64,000 bases of DNA from JBBRYW01 sp038237235 (GCA_038237235.1 JBBRYW010000001.1:1-64000), one strand, 5' to 3'; counted from the stretch's first letter, positions 41,688-49,824 are shown. Notes: generated from the letters alone by a model not told the origin. Program-made: numbers and translations.

Positions 41688-41722
41688 CGGCCAACCTCTT
41701 GAAGCTCACGCGGAGCGCTCAC
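41684..41722 (-). CDS. Coupling mini-ORF 1 of 5, shortened to 12 codons
   Basis: The GTG overlaps the livH TGA (GTGA) and its TGA overlaps the next mini-ORF start. The peptide is MSAPRELQEVGR: compared with a full unit, 17 codons (51 nt) after Met-Ser are missing, but the frame and both 4-nt overlaps are kept. Confidence 0.72.
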   Translation of the reverse strand: MSAPRELQEVGR

Positions 41723-42603
41723 GCCGTCGCTCCGCTGAGGCCGGCCGGGCGTACGAGCAGGACGACGGCGAGCAGGAGGACGACGGAGAGGTCGCCGAGG
41801 CCGGACGAGGCGTAGTAGTTCGCGTACTGCTGTGAGAGCCCGACGACGACCGCGGCGACGGCCGATCCCCCGATCGAGCCGAGGCCACCGATCACGACCA
41901 CGATGAACGCGAAGATGAGGAAGCTCGTGCCGCGGGCCGGATCGACCGTACCGAAGTAGACGCCGGAGAGGATCCCTGCCAGGGCGGCCGCCGCGCCTCC
42001 GATCGCAAAGACGAGCGTGAACGCCCGCCGGACGTCGATCCCGAGCGCCGTCACCATCGCGCGGTTCTCGACTCCGGCGCGAATGATCAACCCGTAGCGG
42101 GTCCGTGTTAGGAAGAGCTGCAGGCCGCCGAGGAGGGCGGCCGCCGCCGCGATCGCGATGAAGCGGTCGTTCGGTATCGCAGCCCCGAGCAGGTGCGTCG
42201 TCCGGCCCGTCCAGGGCGGCGCAGTGAAGACCCGTCCGTCCGCCCCCCAGATCGCCTGGACGAGCGCAAGGGAGGCGAGCGACAGGCCGACCGTGACGAG
42301 GACTTGCTCGATGTGGCGCTGATACAGGGGCCGGATCAGGACGAACTCTGTCAGCACCGCCGCGAGCGCGCCGACCACAAGGCCGGCAGCGGAGCCGAGT
42401 AGGAAGCGCACGAGCACCGAGCCGACCCCGCCCAGCTTGGTCTCGGTCCACCAGGCTGCGTAGGCGCCGAGCGTCATGAACGCGCCGTGGGCGAAGTTCA
42501 GCACCCCGGCGAGGCCGTAGATGAGCGAGAGCCCGGACGCGATCAGGAAGTACATGGCGCCGAGGCCCAGGCCTGTGACGGTAAGAAGTACGAAGGTACT
42601 CAT
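41719..42603 (-). CDS. livH: Branched-chain amino acid-type ABC permease LivH
   Basis: A 294-residue permease with about eight helices; GLSLIYGLAGVLNFAHGAF near the N-terminus is the LivH signature, and FIVVVIGGLGSIGGS lies toward the end. It pairs with LivM. Start ATG overlaps a mini-ORF stop; its own TGA overlaps the first mini-ORF of the livM chain. Confidence 0.9.
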   Translation of the reverse strand: MSTFVLLTVTGLGLGAMYFLIASGLSLIYGLAGVLNFAHGAFMTLGAYAAWWTETKLGGVGSVLVRFLLGSAAGLVVGALAAVLTEFVLIRPLYQRHIEQVLVTVGLSLASLALVQAIWGADGRVFTAPPWTGRTTHLLGAAIPNDRFIAIAAAAALLGGLQLFLTRTRYGLIIRAGVENRAMVTALGIDVRRAFTLVFAIGGAAAALAGILSGVYFGTVDPARGTSFLIFAFIVVVIGGLGSIGGSAVAAVVVGLSQQYANYYASSGLGDLSVVLLLAVVLLVRPAGLSGATA

Positions 42604-42689
42604 AGGGCAGCCTCTCGAGGCTCGTGCGGAGCGAGCGACTGACGACCGTAGGCGTCACTCCGGCGATCCCGGACGCGTAGCGTGGTCAT
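42600..42689 (-). CDS. Coupling mini-ORF between livF and livH
   Basis: 29 codons. The ATG overlaps the livF TGA (ATGA) and its TGA overlaps the livH ATG. The peptide begins MTTLRVRDRRSDA and ends APHEPREAAL. Confidence 0.8.
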   Translation of the reverse strand: MTTLRVRDRRSDAYGRQSLAPHEPREAAL

Positions 42690-43408
42690 GCAGCCCCCTC
42701 CTCGCCGCGCGCCACGCCGAGCAGCCGGCGCACGCGCTCACGGTCGGCCAGCAGCTCCTGCGCCGGCCCTTCGTAGGCGACGCGACCCTGCTCGAGCACG
42801 ACCGCGTGATGGGCGAGCCGTGAGACGACGCCCAGGTTCTGCTCCACGAGGAGCACGGTCGTCAGCTCTCCGGCACGCGCGAGCGCCTGCGTGACCTCCG
42901 TGACGAGGAAGGGGGCCAGCCCTTTCGTCGGCTCGTCGACGAGCAGGATGCGGTTCTCGTTCAGGAGCGCCCGCGCGATCGCGAGCATCTGCTGCTGGCC
43001 GCCTGACAGCGTGCCGGCACGCTGACGCGCCCGCTCGCGAAGCTCCGGGAAGAGGTCGAAGACAAGGTCGTAGCGCGCCGAGCCGTTTCGCTCGGCGAGC
43101 CGAAGGTTCTCGGCAACCGTCAGCCCCGCGAAGACATCGCGGTCCTCCGGGACGTAGCCAACCCCTCGCCGGATGATCCTGTAGGTCTGGACGCGGCCGA
43201 TCTCGTCACCGGCGAGGACGATGCGGCCACTCCCCCGCACGAGCCCGACGATCGTCCTCAGCGTCGTCGTCTTACCCGCGCCGTTGCGGCCGAGAAGCGC
43301 GGTGACGCCGCCCTCGGGAACGCTGAACGAGACGCCCTGCAGGACGTGCGACTCCAGTAGTCGGACGTGAAGGTCGCGCACGTCGAGGAGCGGTGGCGTG
43401 GCGCTCAT
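42686..43408 (-). CDS. livF: Branched-chain amino acid-type ABC ATPase LivF
   Basis: A 240-residue ATPase: Walker A GRNGAGKTT, signature LSGGQQQ, Walker B ILLVDEPTKGLAP. The KGLAP element and the short length are typical of LivF. It drives import with LivG. Both ends are joined to neighbours through mini-ORFs. Confidence 0.92.
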   Translation of the reverse strand: MSATPPLLDVRDLHVRLLESHVLQGVSFSVPEGGVTALLGRNGAGKTTTLRTIVGLVRGSGRIVLAGDEIGRVQTYRIIRRGVGYVPEDRDVFAGLTVAENLRLAERNGSARYDLVFDLFPELRERARQRAGTLSGGQQQMLAIARALLNENRILLVDEPTKGLAPFLVTEVTQALARAGELTTVLLVEQNLGVVSRLAHHAVVLEQGRVAYEGPAQELLADRERVRRLLGVARGEEGAA

Positions 43409-43494
43409 AGGCCAACCTCTTGCGGCTCATGCGGGGCAGGCGACAGGCCCCCGCCGGCGCCAGTCCGGCGATCCCGGACGCGTAGCGTGGTCAT
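43405..43494 (-). CDS. Coupling mini-ORF 2 of 2, livG-livF junction
   Basis: 29 codons, ATG overlaps the previous mini-ORF stop; the TGA overlaps the livF ATG. The peptide begins MTTLRVRDRRTGA and ends APHEPQEVGL. The middle is more diverged than in the livM chain. Confidence 0.78.
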   Translation of the reverse strand: MTTLRVRDRRTGAGGGLSPAPHEPQEVGL

Positions 43495-43580
43495 AGGCGA
43501 ACCTCTTGCGGCTGATGCGGAGACGTCGCCGGTCGAACGCCGCCGTTCCTCCGGCCATCCCAGACCCGTAGGGTGGTCAC
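43491..43580 (-). CDS. Coupling mini-ORF 1 of 2, livG-livF junction
   Basis: 29 codons. The GTG overlaps the livG TGA (GTGA). The peptide begins MTTLRVWDGRRNG and ends SPHQPQEVRL. This is the most diverged copy, yet frame, length and overlaps are intact. Confidence 0.75.
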   Translation of the reverse strand: MTTLRVWDGRRNGGVRPATSPHQPQEVRL

Positions 43581-44335
43581 AGAGGCTCTCCGACGTAGGC
43601 GGCCTGAACCGTCTCGTTCGCCATCACGTTGTCCGGTGTGTCGCACGCGAGGAGCGCGCCGTGGTGCATCACCGCGATCCGGTCGGCCAGCCGCGTCACG
43701 ACGGCGATGTGGTGCTCGACCATCAACACGGTCTTCTGCTCCTCGCGGTGAACCGAGCGGATCAGCTCGACGAGCTCGCCGGTGTCCTCGACGCTGACCC
43801 CGGCCATCGGCTCGTCGAGGAGCAGCACGCGTGGGTTACCGGCGAGGAGCATCGCGAGCTCCAGCTTTCGCTTGTCGCCGTGCGACAGCAGGCTTGCGGG
43901 CGCCGCCGCACGCCGTTCGAGGCCGACGCGGCGAAGTGCCCAGTCAGCTCGCTCGAGCGCGTCACCGGCTCGTGAGGCCCGACGCCAGATGCGCGCCGTC
44001 CCACCAAGACTCGCTTCGGCGGCGAGCCGGACGTTCTCCCCGACCGGAAGCAGCGGGAAGACGCTCGAGATCTGGAACGTCCGACCGAGACCGGCCCGCG
44101 TCCGGCGGTAGGGAGGATCGTCGGTCACGTCGCGACCGGCCAACTCGATTCGTCCAGCCGTCGGGCGCATGAGCCCCGAGAGCAGGTTGAAGAGGGAGGT
44201 CTTCCCGGCGCCGTTCGGGCCGATGATGGCCAGGAACTCGCCTTCCGGGACGGCCAGGCTCACGTCAGCGACGATCTCGGCGCCGCCGATCAAGAGCCCG
44301 AGGCCGTCCGTGGAGAGGATGGGGCGATCGCTCAT
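43577..44335 (-). CDS. livG: Branched-chain amino acid-type ABC ATPase LivG
   Basis: A 252-residue ATPase: Walker A GPNGAGKTS, signature region LLSHGDKRKLELAMLL (the usual LSxGxxR seen as SHGDKR), Walker B VLLLDEPMAGVS, switch His in MVEHHI. Partner of LivF. It begins 40 nt after the livK stop, the only liv junction here without an overlap or a mini-ORF. Confidence 0.92.
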   Translation of the reverse strand: MSDRPILSTDGLGLLIGGAEIVADVSLAVPEGEFLAIIGPNGAGKTSLFNLLSGLMRPTAGRIELAGRDVTDDPPYRRTRAGLGRTFQISSVFPLLPVGENVRLAAEASLGGTARIWRRASRAGDALERADWALRRVGLERRAAAPASLLSHGDKRKLELAMLLAGNPRVLLLDEPMAGVSVEDTGELVELIRSVHREEQKTVLMVEHHIAVVTRLADRIAVMHHGALLACDTPDNVMANETVQAAYVGEPL

Positions 44336-44375
44336 CGTCGGCCGCCGCCGGTCGTCCTCCTCGTTCGCCGCTTCG

Positions 44376-45566
44376 CTACTTCTTGACCGGCGGCGCGACC
44401 CGACCCGGCGTCAGCCGCTTCAGGATGACCGGCGCGAAGCCCTTGCCGGACTGCTTCAGCTTCACCTGGAACATCGGCTGCAGCATGGCGTGGTCCGCCT
44501 TGCGGATCGTCTGCTTGCCCTTCGGGGCCTGGAAGCTCCAGCCCTCGAGCGAGGAGATCATCTTGTCGACGTCGTCGCCCCCGGACTTCTGGATCGCATG
44601 CACGATCATCAGCGCCGCGGTGAAGCCGTCGGGCGTGAAGAGGTCGGGCACCTGGCTCCTCTTTCGCATCGTCTTCACGAGGTACGTGTTGACCTTGCTC
44701 TTCGGCCCGTTGTAGACGTAGTGGGACAGGAAGCTGATCTTGCTTCCGAACCCGGCGAACGTCGGCCAGGTCGCGCGTTCCGCGAGCCCCGTGACGACCT
44801 TGTTGGAGGTCTGGAAGACTCCCTGCTGGTCGAGCGCCTTGAACATCGCGGGGCCCGTCGTGCCGGCCCAGGCGACGAAGAGCAGGTCCGGGTTCGCCTG
44901 CTTCGCCTTCTGCGCGAACGGCGTGAAGTCAGTCGCGGAGAAGGGGACGAGGATCTTGTCGACGACGTGGCCCTTGCCGCCGAGAACGGCCTTGACCGCG
45001 GCGAAGTTGCCGTTCCCGAACGCCGTGTCCTGAGCGAAGACGACGATCTTGCGGCCGGTTCCGTTCAGGAACGCATCCGCCGTCGCGATGTCCTGGTAGG
45101 TCTGGCGGCCCGAGCGGAACGTGTAGCGGTTAATCCCCGTGATCGCGTCGCTGGCGGCCGGACCCGAGATGAAGAGCACGTGGTTCTGCTCGGCGAGAGG
45201 CGCCATCTGCAGCGCGACTCCCGATGAGGTCGAGCCGGCGAGGATCTTGTAGCCCTGGCCAATCAGGTCCTTGCCCGCCGCCACCGCCTTGGACGGATCG
45301 CCGCCGTCGTCGGAGATGTTGAGCTCGATCTTGCGCCCGTTGACCTTGTTCGTGCCGTGGGTGGCGTAGGCGAGCCCGATCTTCAAGCCCTCGATGTACT
45401 CGGCGCCGAAGGCCGCGAGCAATCCCGTTCGCGAGTAGATGATCCCGACGTTCACGGGGCCCTTGTCCGCCCGGCTCGTGCCTGCCGAGGACTGCGCGGC
45501 GGCCCACACGGCGGCGAGCATCGCCACGGCGACCACGGCGACCGCCGCATGCCGTTTTCCTAGCAT
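44376..45566 (-). CDS. livK: Branched-chain amino acid-type substrate-binding protein LivK
   Basis: About 396 residues with a Sec signal peptide (about 1-28, AAAQSSAG) and no lipobox Cys. The mature part has the Leu/Ile/Val-binding fold (VNVGIIYSRTGLLAAFGAEY, and SSGVALQMAPLAEQNHVLF). In this operon the ligand could be an aromatic or other carboxylic acid instead of an amino acid. ATG 45566 follows a GGGGGAAG site; a GTG lies one codon upstream. Confidence 0.9.
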   Translation of the reverse strand: MLGKRHAAVAVVAVAMLAAVWAAAQSSAGTSRADKGPVNVGIIYSRTGLLAAFGAEYIEGLKIGLAYATHGTNKVNGRKIELNISDDGGDPSKAVAAGKDLIGQGYKILAGSTSSGVALQMAPLAEQNHVLFISGPAASDAITGINRYTFRSGRQTYQDIATADAFLNGTGRKIVVFAQDTAFGNGNFAAVKAVLGGKGHVVDKILVPFSATDFTPFAQKAKQANPDLLFVAWAGTTGPAMFKALDQQGVFQTSNKVVTGLAERATWPTFAGFGSKISFLSHYVYNGPKSKVNTYLVKTMRKRSQVPDLFTPDGFTAALMIVHAIQKSGGDDVDKMISSLEGWSFQAPKGKQTIRKADHAMLQPMFQVKLKQSGKGFAPVILKRLTPGRVAPPVKK

Positions 45567-45585
45567 CACTTCCCCCTCTGTCGCG

Positions 45586-45609
45586 CTTAAACTGACACCT
45601 GATTCAGGT
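45586..45609 (-). promoter_or_regulatory. Operator palindrome in the livK promoter region
   Basis: ACCTGATTCAGGT (45597-45609) is a palindrome with two perfect 6-bp arms. TTTAAG (45591-45586, minus strand) is a possible -10 just downstream of it. The palindrome thus lies where a repressor would block RNA polymerase, and the operon encodes a TetR protein. The remaining gap, 45610-45814, holds no gene. Confidence 0.5.
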
Positions 45610-45814
45610 CTTAGCTTACGAGGGTGGTGCGGACGCTGTCAAGAGGGCGATCGCCAGAAGCTGGCGCCGAGTCCGTCCGGGCCTCCAAGCAGGCTTGGGT
45701 CATTGTGGGAGAGCAGAGCAAACCGAAGACCGCGCGGTGTGTGAATATGTCCGACCCGACAGCCGCCGCCGCTTGCGGCTCGACACCCCCCTTTCGAAAG
45801 ACGCCAGCCCACCC

Positions 45815-48676
45815 GTGATCCACAGCGAGCGGAATCTCCGCGGCGCGGACGGCGCGCCACTACTGCCCGGCCACGATCTCGCCCGACGCTTCGAGGCCAT
45901 CGTCTTCGACTGGGACGGGACCGCCGTCGTCGACCGGCACGCGGACGCGACGCGTCTGCGAGGTGTAGTCGAGGAGCTCTGCGGCTTCGGGATGGAGCTC
46001 GCCGTCATCACCGGGACGAACGTCGACAACGTGGACGGTCAGCTCCACGCGCGTCCGCCAGGCCCGGGCCGGCTCCTCCTCTGCATGAACCGGGGGTCGG
46101 AGATCTTCGTCGCAGACGAGTCGGGCGTCCACCTCGTCGAGCGGCGCATCGCGACTCCGCAGGAAGACGCCGCGCTCGACGCAGCTGCGGCGAGGATGGT
46201 CGAGGCGCTCGCCGCGCGCGGTCTCCGCGCCGAGATCGTCTCGCAGCGCCTGAACAGGCGGAAAGTCGACCTGATCCCTGAGCCGGAGTGGGTCGATCCA
46301 CCGAAGGCCCGGATCAGCGAGCTGCTGGCCGCGGTAGAGGCGCGCCTCCACGCAGCAGGCCTCTCGGGCCTCGACGAGGCCGTCGCTCTCGGGGAGGAAG
46401 CGGCCAGGGGCGCGGGTCTCCCGGACCCCCGCGTGACGACGGACGCGAAGCACGTCGAGATCGGTCTCACCGACAAGTCCGACTCGGCTCACTGGGTGTA
46501 CGCGGATCTGCTGCGGCGCGGCATCGCGCCGGGCCACGTGCTGGTGGGCGGCGACGAGTTCGGCTCGCTCGGAGGCCTGGCCGGAAGCGACTCGCTGCTC
46601 GTCGTACCCGAGGCGGCGAGGGCGACCGTCGTCTCCGTCGGCGCCGAGCCGACGGGCACGCCTGCCGGCGTGATCGCGCTCGGTGGCGGGCCGGAGCGCT
46701 TCGTCGAGCTGCTCTCCGATCAGCTCGAGCGCCGCAGTCGCGGCGACGTGCCGGAGGTGGACGACGACCCTGTGTGGACAGTCTCGGTCGACTCGCTCGA
46801 GCCTCGCCTGGAGGGAACCCACGAAGCGCTCTTGACCCTTGCCGACGGCCGTCTCGGGACGCGCGGAAGCGTCGTCCTGGCGCACGCCGCCTCTTCGCCC
46901 TCAGTGCTCGCCGCGGGTGTGTACCAAGGGGAGGGCTCGAACCAGGAGCTCGCCCCCAATCCGGAATGGGCTCAGCTCGGCCGCCTCCCGGACGAGTCGC
47001 AGGTTCGCCGGCGGCTCGACCTGCGCACCGGGGTGCTCGGGCAGGAGCTCGCACTGCCCGACGGGCACCTCAAAGCATTCCAGCTCGCCTCGCTGGCGCG
47101 GCCGGCGACCGTGATCCTGCGGGCGCAGGCACCGGACGATGACTTGCCCCCGCCCGGACGTAGAGCCGAGCACGGCGGCCTGACGGCGGCGTTCAGCGAC
47201 TCTCGCCGTGACGGGACGCTTGAACGCCTCGCGGCATACCGAGCGAGCGAGCCGGAAGCACTCGCCGACCTCGGCGCCGCCGCCGAGATCGGTTTCGATC
47301 GGCTCCTAGCCGAGCACCGCGAGGCGTGGGCGCAGCGCTGGGAGAGCTCGGACATCGTGATCGACGGCGACGTGGAGCTGCAACGGGCAATCCGCTTCAC
47401 GCTCTTTCATCTAACAGCCTCGGTCGCCGATCAGGGAGAGGCCGCCGTCGGTGCGCGCGGCCTCTCCGGGCCGGCCTACAAGGGCCACGTCTTCTGGGAC
47501 AGCGACGTCTTCGTGCTTCCGTTTCTCGCCGCCACCCATCCCGCCGCGGCGCGGGCGATGCTCGAGTACCGCGTCCGCCGCCTCCCCGCCGCCCGGGAAG
47601 CTGCGCGCCGCCTCAACCGGTGTGGCGCCCGCTTCCCGTGGGAGTCCGCGAGCGACGGCTTCGATGTGACGCCGCGCGGTATTCGAACGCCCTCCGGCAC
47701 GCTCGTGCGCGTCCGGACGGGGGAGCTCGAGGAGCACATCGTCTCCGACGTCGCCTGGGCGGCCCAGTGCTACGTCGACTGGAGCGGTGACGACGCCTTC
47801 GCCGCCGGCCCAGGGCGCGAGATCCTTGTCGAGACCGCTCGCTACTGGGCATCCCGCATCCGTGTCGATCACGGAGGCCGCGGTCACATCTACGGCGTGA
47901 TCGGACCCGACGAGTACCACGAGCCCGTGGACGACAACGCCTTCACGAACGTGATGGCGCGGTGGAATCTCCGGCGCGCTGCCGAGCTCGACGGCGTTGA
48001 CGCGGAGCGCGGCGAGTGGCTGCGTCTGGCCGATTCGCTCGTCGACGGGTACGACCCCGAGACGCGCCTCTACGAGCAGTGCGCGGGCTTCTTCGGGCTC
48101 GAGCCGCTGATCATCGCGGACGTCGCGCCTACCCGGCCGGTCACGGCCGACGTCCTGCTCGGCTTCGAGCGGGTCCGGCGCGCGCAGGTGCTGAAGCAGC
48201 CGGACGTGCTCATGCTTCACCATCTCGTACCCGACGAGGTCGCCCCAGGGTCTCTTGCCCCGAACCTCGACTTCTACGAGCCGCGGACCGCTCACGGCAG
48301 CTCCCTCTCGCTCCCGATCTATGCCGCCGTCATGGCTCGCGCCGGCCGGACGGCCGAGGCGCTCGCCGCGCTGCGGCTGGCGGCGACGCTCGACCTCCAC
48401 GACGTGGCCGGCAACACTTCCGCGGGCCTTCACCTCGCGACGATGGGCGGCGTCTGGCAGGCGCTTGCGTTCGGCTTCGCCGGCGTGCGGCCGCGCGGCG
48501 ACACGCTCGTGGTCGAGCCGCACCTTCCGTCGGAATGGAGCTCGCTGGAGGTGCGGCTGCGCTTCCGCGGCGCGCCGCTCGCGCTTCGGATCGCCGGTGG
48601 AGAGCTTTCCGTGCGCGGTGACGGCTTCACGGTGAGCGGCGGCGATGGGAGCTGGCAGCTGAACCGGCAAGCGTAG
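45815..48676 (+). CDS. HAD phosphatase / glycoside hydrolase family 65 fusion
   Basis: About 953 residues. N-terminal HAD-like domain (about 25-300): IVFDWDGTAVV with the nucleophile Asp, VITGTN, and GHVLVGGDEFGS. The rest is a GH65 phosphorylase: N-terminal beta-sandwich, (alpha/alpha)6 barrel with GVIGPDEYHEPVDDNAFTN containing the catalytic Glu (about 699). GH65 enzymes split trehalose, maltose or kojibiose using phosphate; the HAD part could handle the sugar phosphate. Similar fusions are known in mycobacterial OtsB-like proteins. The GTG at 45815 is the most likely start. Confidence 0.87.
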   Translation: MIHSERNLRGADGAPLLPGHDLARRFEAIVFDWDGTAVVDRHADATRLRGVVEELCGFGMELAVITGTNVDNVDGQLHARPPGPGRLLLCMNRGSEIFVADESGVHLVERRIATPQEDAALDAAAARMVEALAARGLRAEIVSQRLNRRKVDLIPEPEWVDPPKARISELLAAVEARLHAAGLSGLDEAVALGEEAARGAGLPDPRVTTDAKHVEIGLTDKSDSAHWVYADLLRRGIAPGHVLVGGDEFGSLGGLAGSDSLLVVPEAARATVVSVGAEPTGTPAGVIALGGGPERFVELLSDQLERRSRGDVPEVDDDPVWTVSVDSLEPRLEGTHEALLTLADGRLGTRGSVVLAHAASSPSVLAAGVYQGEGSNQELAPNPEWAQLGRLPDESQVRRRLDLRTGVLGQELALPDGHLKAFQLASLARPATVILRAQAPDDDLPPPGRRAEHGGLTAAFSDSRRDGTLERLAAYRASEPEALADLGAAAEIGFDRLLAEHREAWAQRWESSDIVIDGDVELQRAIRFTLFHLTASVADQGEAAVGARGLSGPAYKGHVFWDSDVFVLPFLAATHPAAARAMLEYRVRRLPAAREAARRLNRCGARFPWESASDGFDVTPRGIRTPSGTLVRVRTGELEEHIVSDVAWAAQCYVDWSGDDAFAAGPGREILVETARYWASRIRVDHGGRGHIYGVIGPDEYHEPVDDNAFTNVMARWNLRRAAELDGVDAERGEWLRLADSLVDGYDPETRLYEQCAGFFGLEPLIIADVAPTRPVTADVLLGFERVRRAQVLKQPDVLMLHHLVPDEVAPGSLAPNLDFYEPRTAHGSSLSLPIYAAVMARAGRTAEALAALRLAATLDLHDVAGNTSAGLHLATMGGVWQALAFGFAGVRPRGDTLVVEPHLPSEWSSLEVRLRFRGAPLALRIAGGELSVRGDGFTVSGGDGSWQLNRQA

Positions 48677-48686
48677 AGTTCGTAGG

Positions 48687-48803
48687 GTGGGGACCGCGAA
48701 GGGGCAACGGGACGACCTTCCGGTCGGACAGGGCGACGTCCTCGCCTACCCGCTGCCTCCCGTCCGCCCACCGGGCTTCTGCGACTGGGTCTGGCCGGAC
48801 TGA
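48687..48803 (+). CDS. Possible 38-residue ORF coupled to acetate kinase
   Basis: GTG to TGA, 38 codons, rich in Pro and ending in FCDWVWPD. Its TGA overlaps the CTG of acetate kinase (CTGA). No family is recognised. It may be a translated leader ensuring reinitiation at the weak CTG, or the tail of a lost gene. Confidence 0.4.
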   Translation: MGTAKGQRDDLPVGQGDVLAYPLPPVRPPGFCDWVWPD

Positions 48804-49813
48804 AGGTACTGGTCGTCAACGCAGGCTCGACGAGCCTGAAGCTGTCTGCCGTCGCCGAGGACGAGGCGTCGGAGCCAGTGGAATCGCTCGAGGTCGTCCC
48901 GCCGGGTATCGGCGCGGTCGCGCACCGGATCGTCCACGGCGGTGTGCGCTTTCGCGATGCGGTCCGGGTCGACGACGGCGTGGAGCGGGAGCTCACCACC
49001 CTCGGCGACCTCGCGCCGCTGCACAACCGGCCGGCCATCCAGACGCTCCGGAGTGCCAGGCGCGCCCTGCCTTTCGTTCCGCACGTCGCCGTCTTCGACA
49101 CTGCCTTCCACGCGACCCTGAGCGAGGAGGCGGCTACCTATGCTCTCCCGCGCCTCTGGCGCGACCGCTGGGGAATCCGCCGCTACGGCTTCCACGGACT
49201 GTCGGTGCAGTGGGCGGCGGAACGTGTGCTCGTGCCGCGCCTCGTCGTCTGCCACCTCGGCGGAGGCTGCTCCGTGACGGCGGTTCGGGACGGGCTTTCG
49301 GTCGACACGACGATGGGCTTCACCCCCCTCGAGGGCGTGCCCATGGCGACGCGGTCGGGGTCGGTTGACCCCGGCGCCCTGCTGCATCTGCTCCGGTCGC
49401 GTGCGCTGTCGGTGGAAGAGCTCGACCGCGGGCTCGAGCAGGAATCGGGGCTCGCGGGGCTGTCCGGCGTCTCAGGCAGCGTCGAGGAGCTGGAGCGGTC
49501 CGGCGATCCCGGCGCTGCGGCGGCGCTCGCCGTCTACACCTACCGGATCGCGGGCGCCGTGGCGGCGATGGCGTGTGCCCTGGGAGGCCTGGACGCCCTC
49601 GTGTTCACTGCCGGCGTCGGCGAGCACTCCGCTCGTGTTCGCGCGGCGGTGGCGGCTCGGCTTGCCTTCCTCGGGGTGAGGTTGGACGACGAGGCCAACG
49701 CCTCTGCGCGGCCGGACGCGGAGATAGGTGCCTCTTCGGCGCGCGTAGTCGTGCTGCGGGCGCGCGAGGATCTCGTTGCCGCCCGTATGGCCCGAGAGCT
49801 TCTGGCACCCTAA
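48800..49813 (+). CDS. ackA: Acetate kinase
   Basis: A 337-residue kinase of the acetate/butyrate family: LVVNAGSTSLKLS at the N-terminus, HGGVRF, FDTAFHATL, YGFHGLS, CHLGGGCSVTAV and DTTMGFTPLEGVPMATRSG. It is shorter than the usual 390-400 residues through compaction after the first strand. The N-terminal strand requires the CTG at 48800, since the next start in frame (48878) would delete the phosphate-binding loop. It converts acetyl phosphate to acetate and ATP; no phosphoketolase or pta lies in the window. Confidence 0.87.
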   Translation: MKVLVVNAGSTSLKLSAVAEDEASEPVESLEVVPPGIGAVAHRIVHGGVRFRDAVRVDDGVERELTTLGDLAPLHNRPAIQTLRSARRALPFVPHVAVFDTAFHATLSEEAATYALPRLWRDRWGIRRYGFHGLSVQWAAERVLVPRLVVCHLGGGCSVTAVRDGLSVDTTMGFTPLEGVPMATRSGSVDPGALLHLLRSRALSVEELDRGLEQESGLAGLSGVSGSVEELERSGDPGAAAALAVYTYRIAGAVAAMACALGGLDALVFTAGVGEHSARVRAAVAARLAFLGVRLDDEANASARPDAEIGASSARVVVLRAREDLVAARMARELLAP

Positions 49814-49824
49814 GCGACCCCACC

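Larger units (their letters stand above)
41344..41718 (-). repeat. Tandem array of 86-bp repeats, four full and one deleted copy
   Basis: Units 41344-41429, 41430-41515, 41516-41601 and 41602-41687 are each exactly 86 bp and highly similar; 41688-41718 is a 3' portion. Reading on the minus strand, each unit ends with AAGAGGTTGGCC before the next start, thus carrying its own Shine-Dalgarno. The array fills the whole livH-livM gap. The same unit occurs singly or doubled at 36187, 42604, 43409-43580 and 57693-57865. Confidence 0.95.

Noticed and set aside
41344..41718. CRISPR-like array of regularly spaced repeats
   Set aside because: The 86-bp units are contiguous with no unique spacers, vary at many positions, keep an open frame, and have no cas genes nearby.
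41344..41718. REP/ERIC-type palindromic repeat
   Set aside because: The units lack strong internal inverted symmetry; the conserved features are a reading frame, an SD-like end and 4-nt overlaps.
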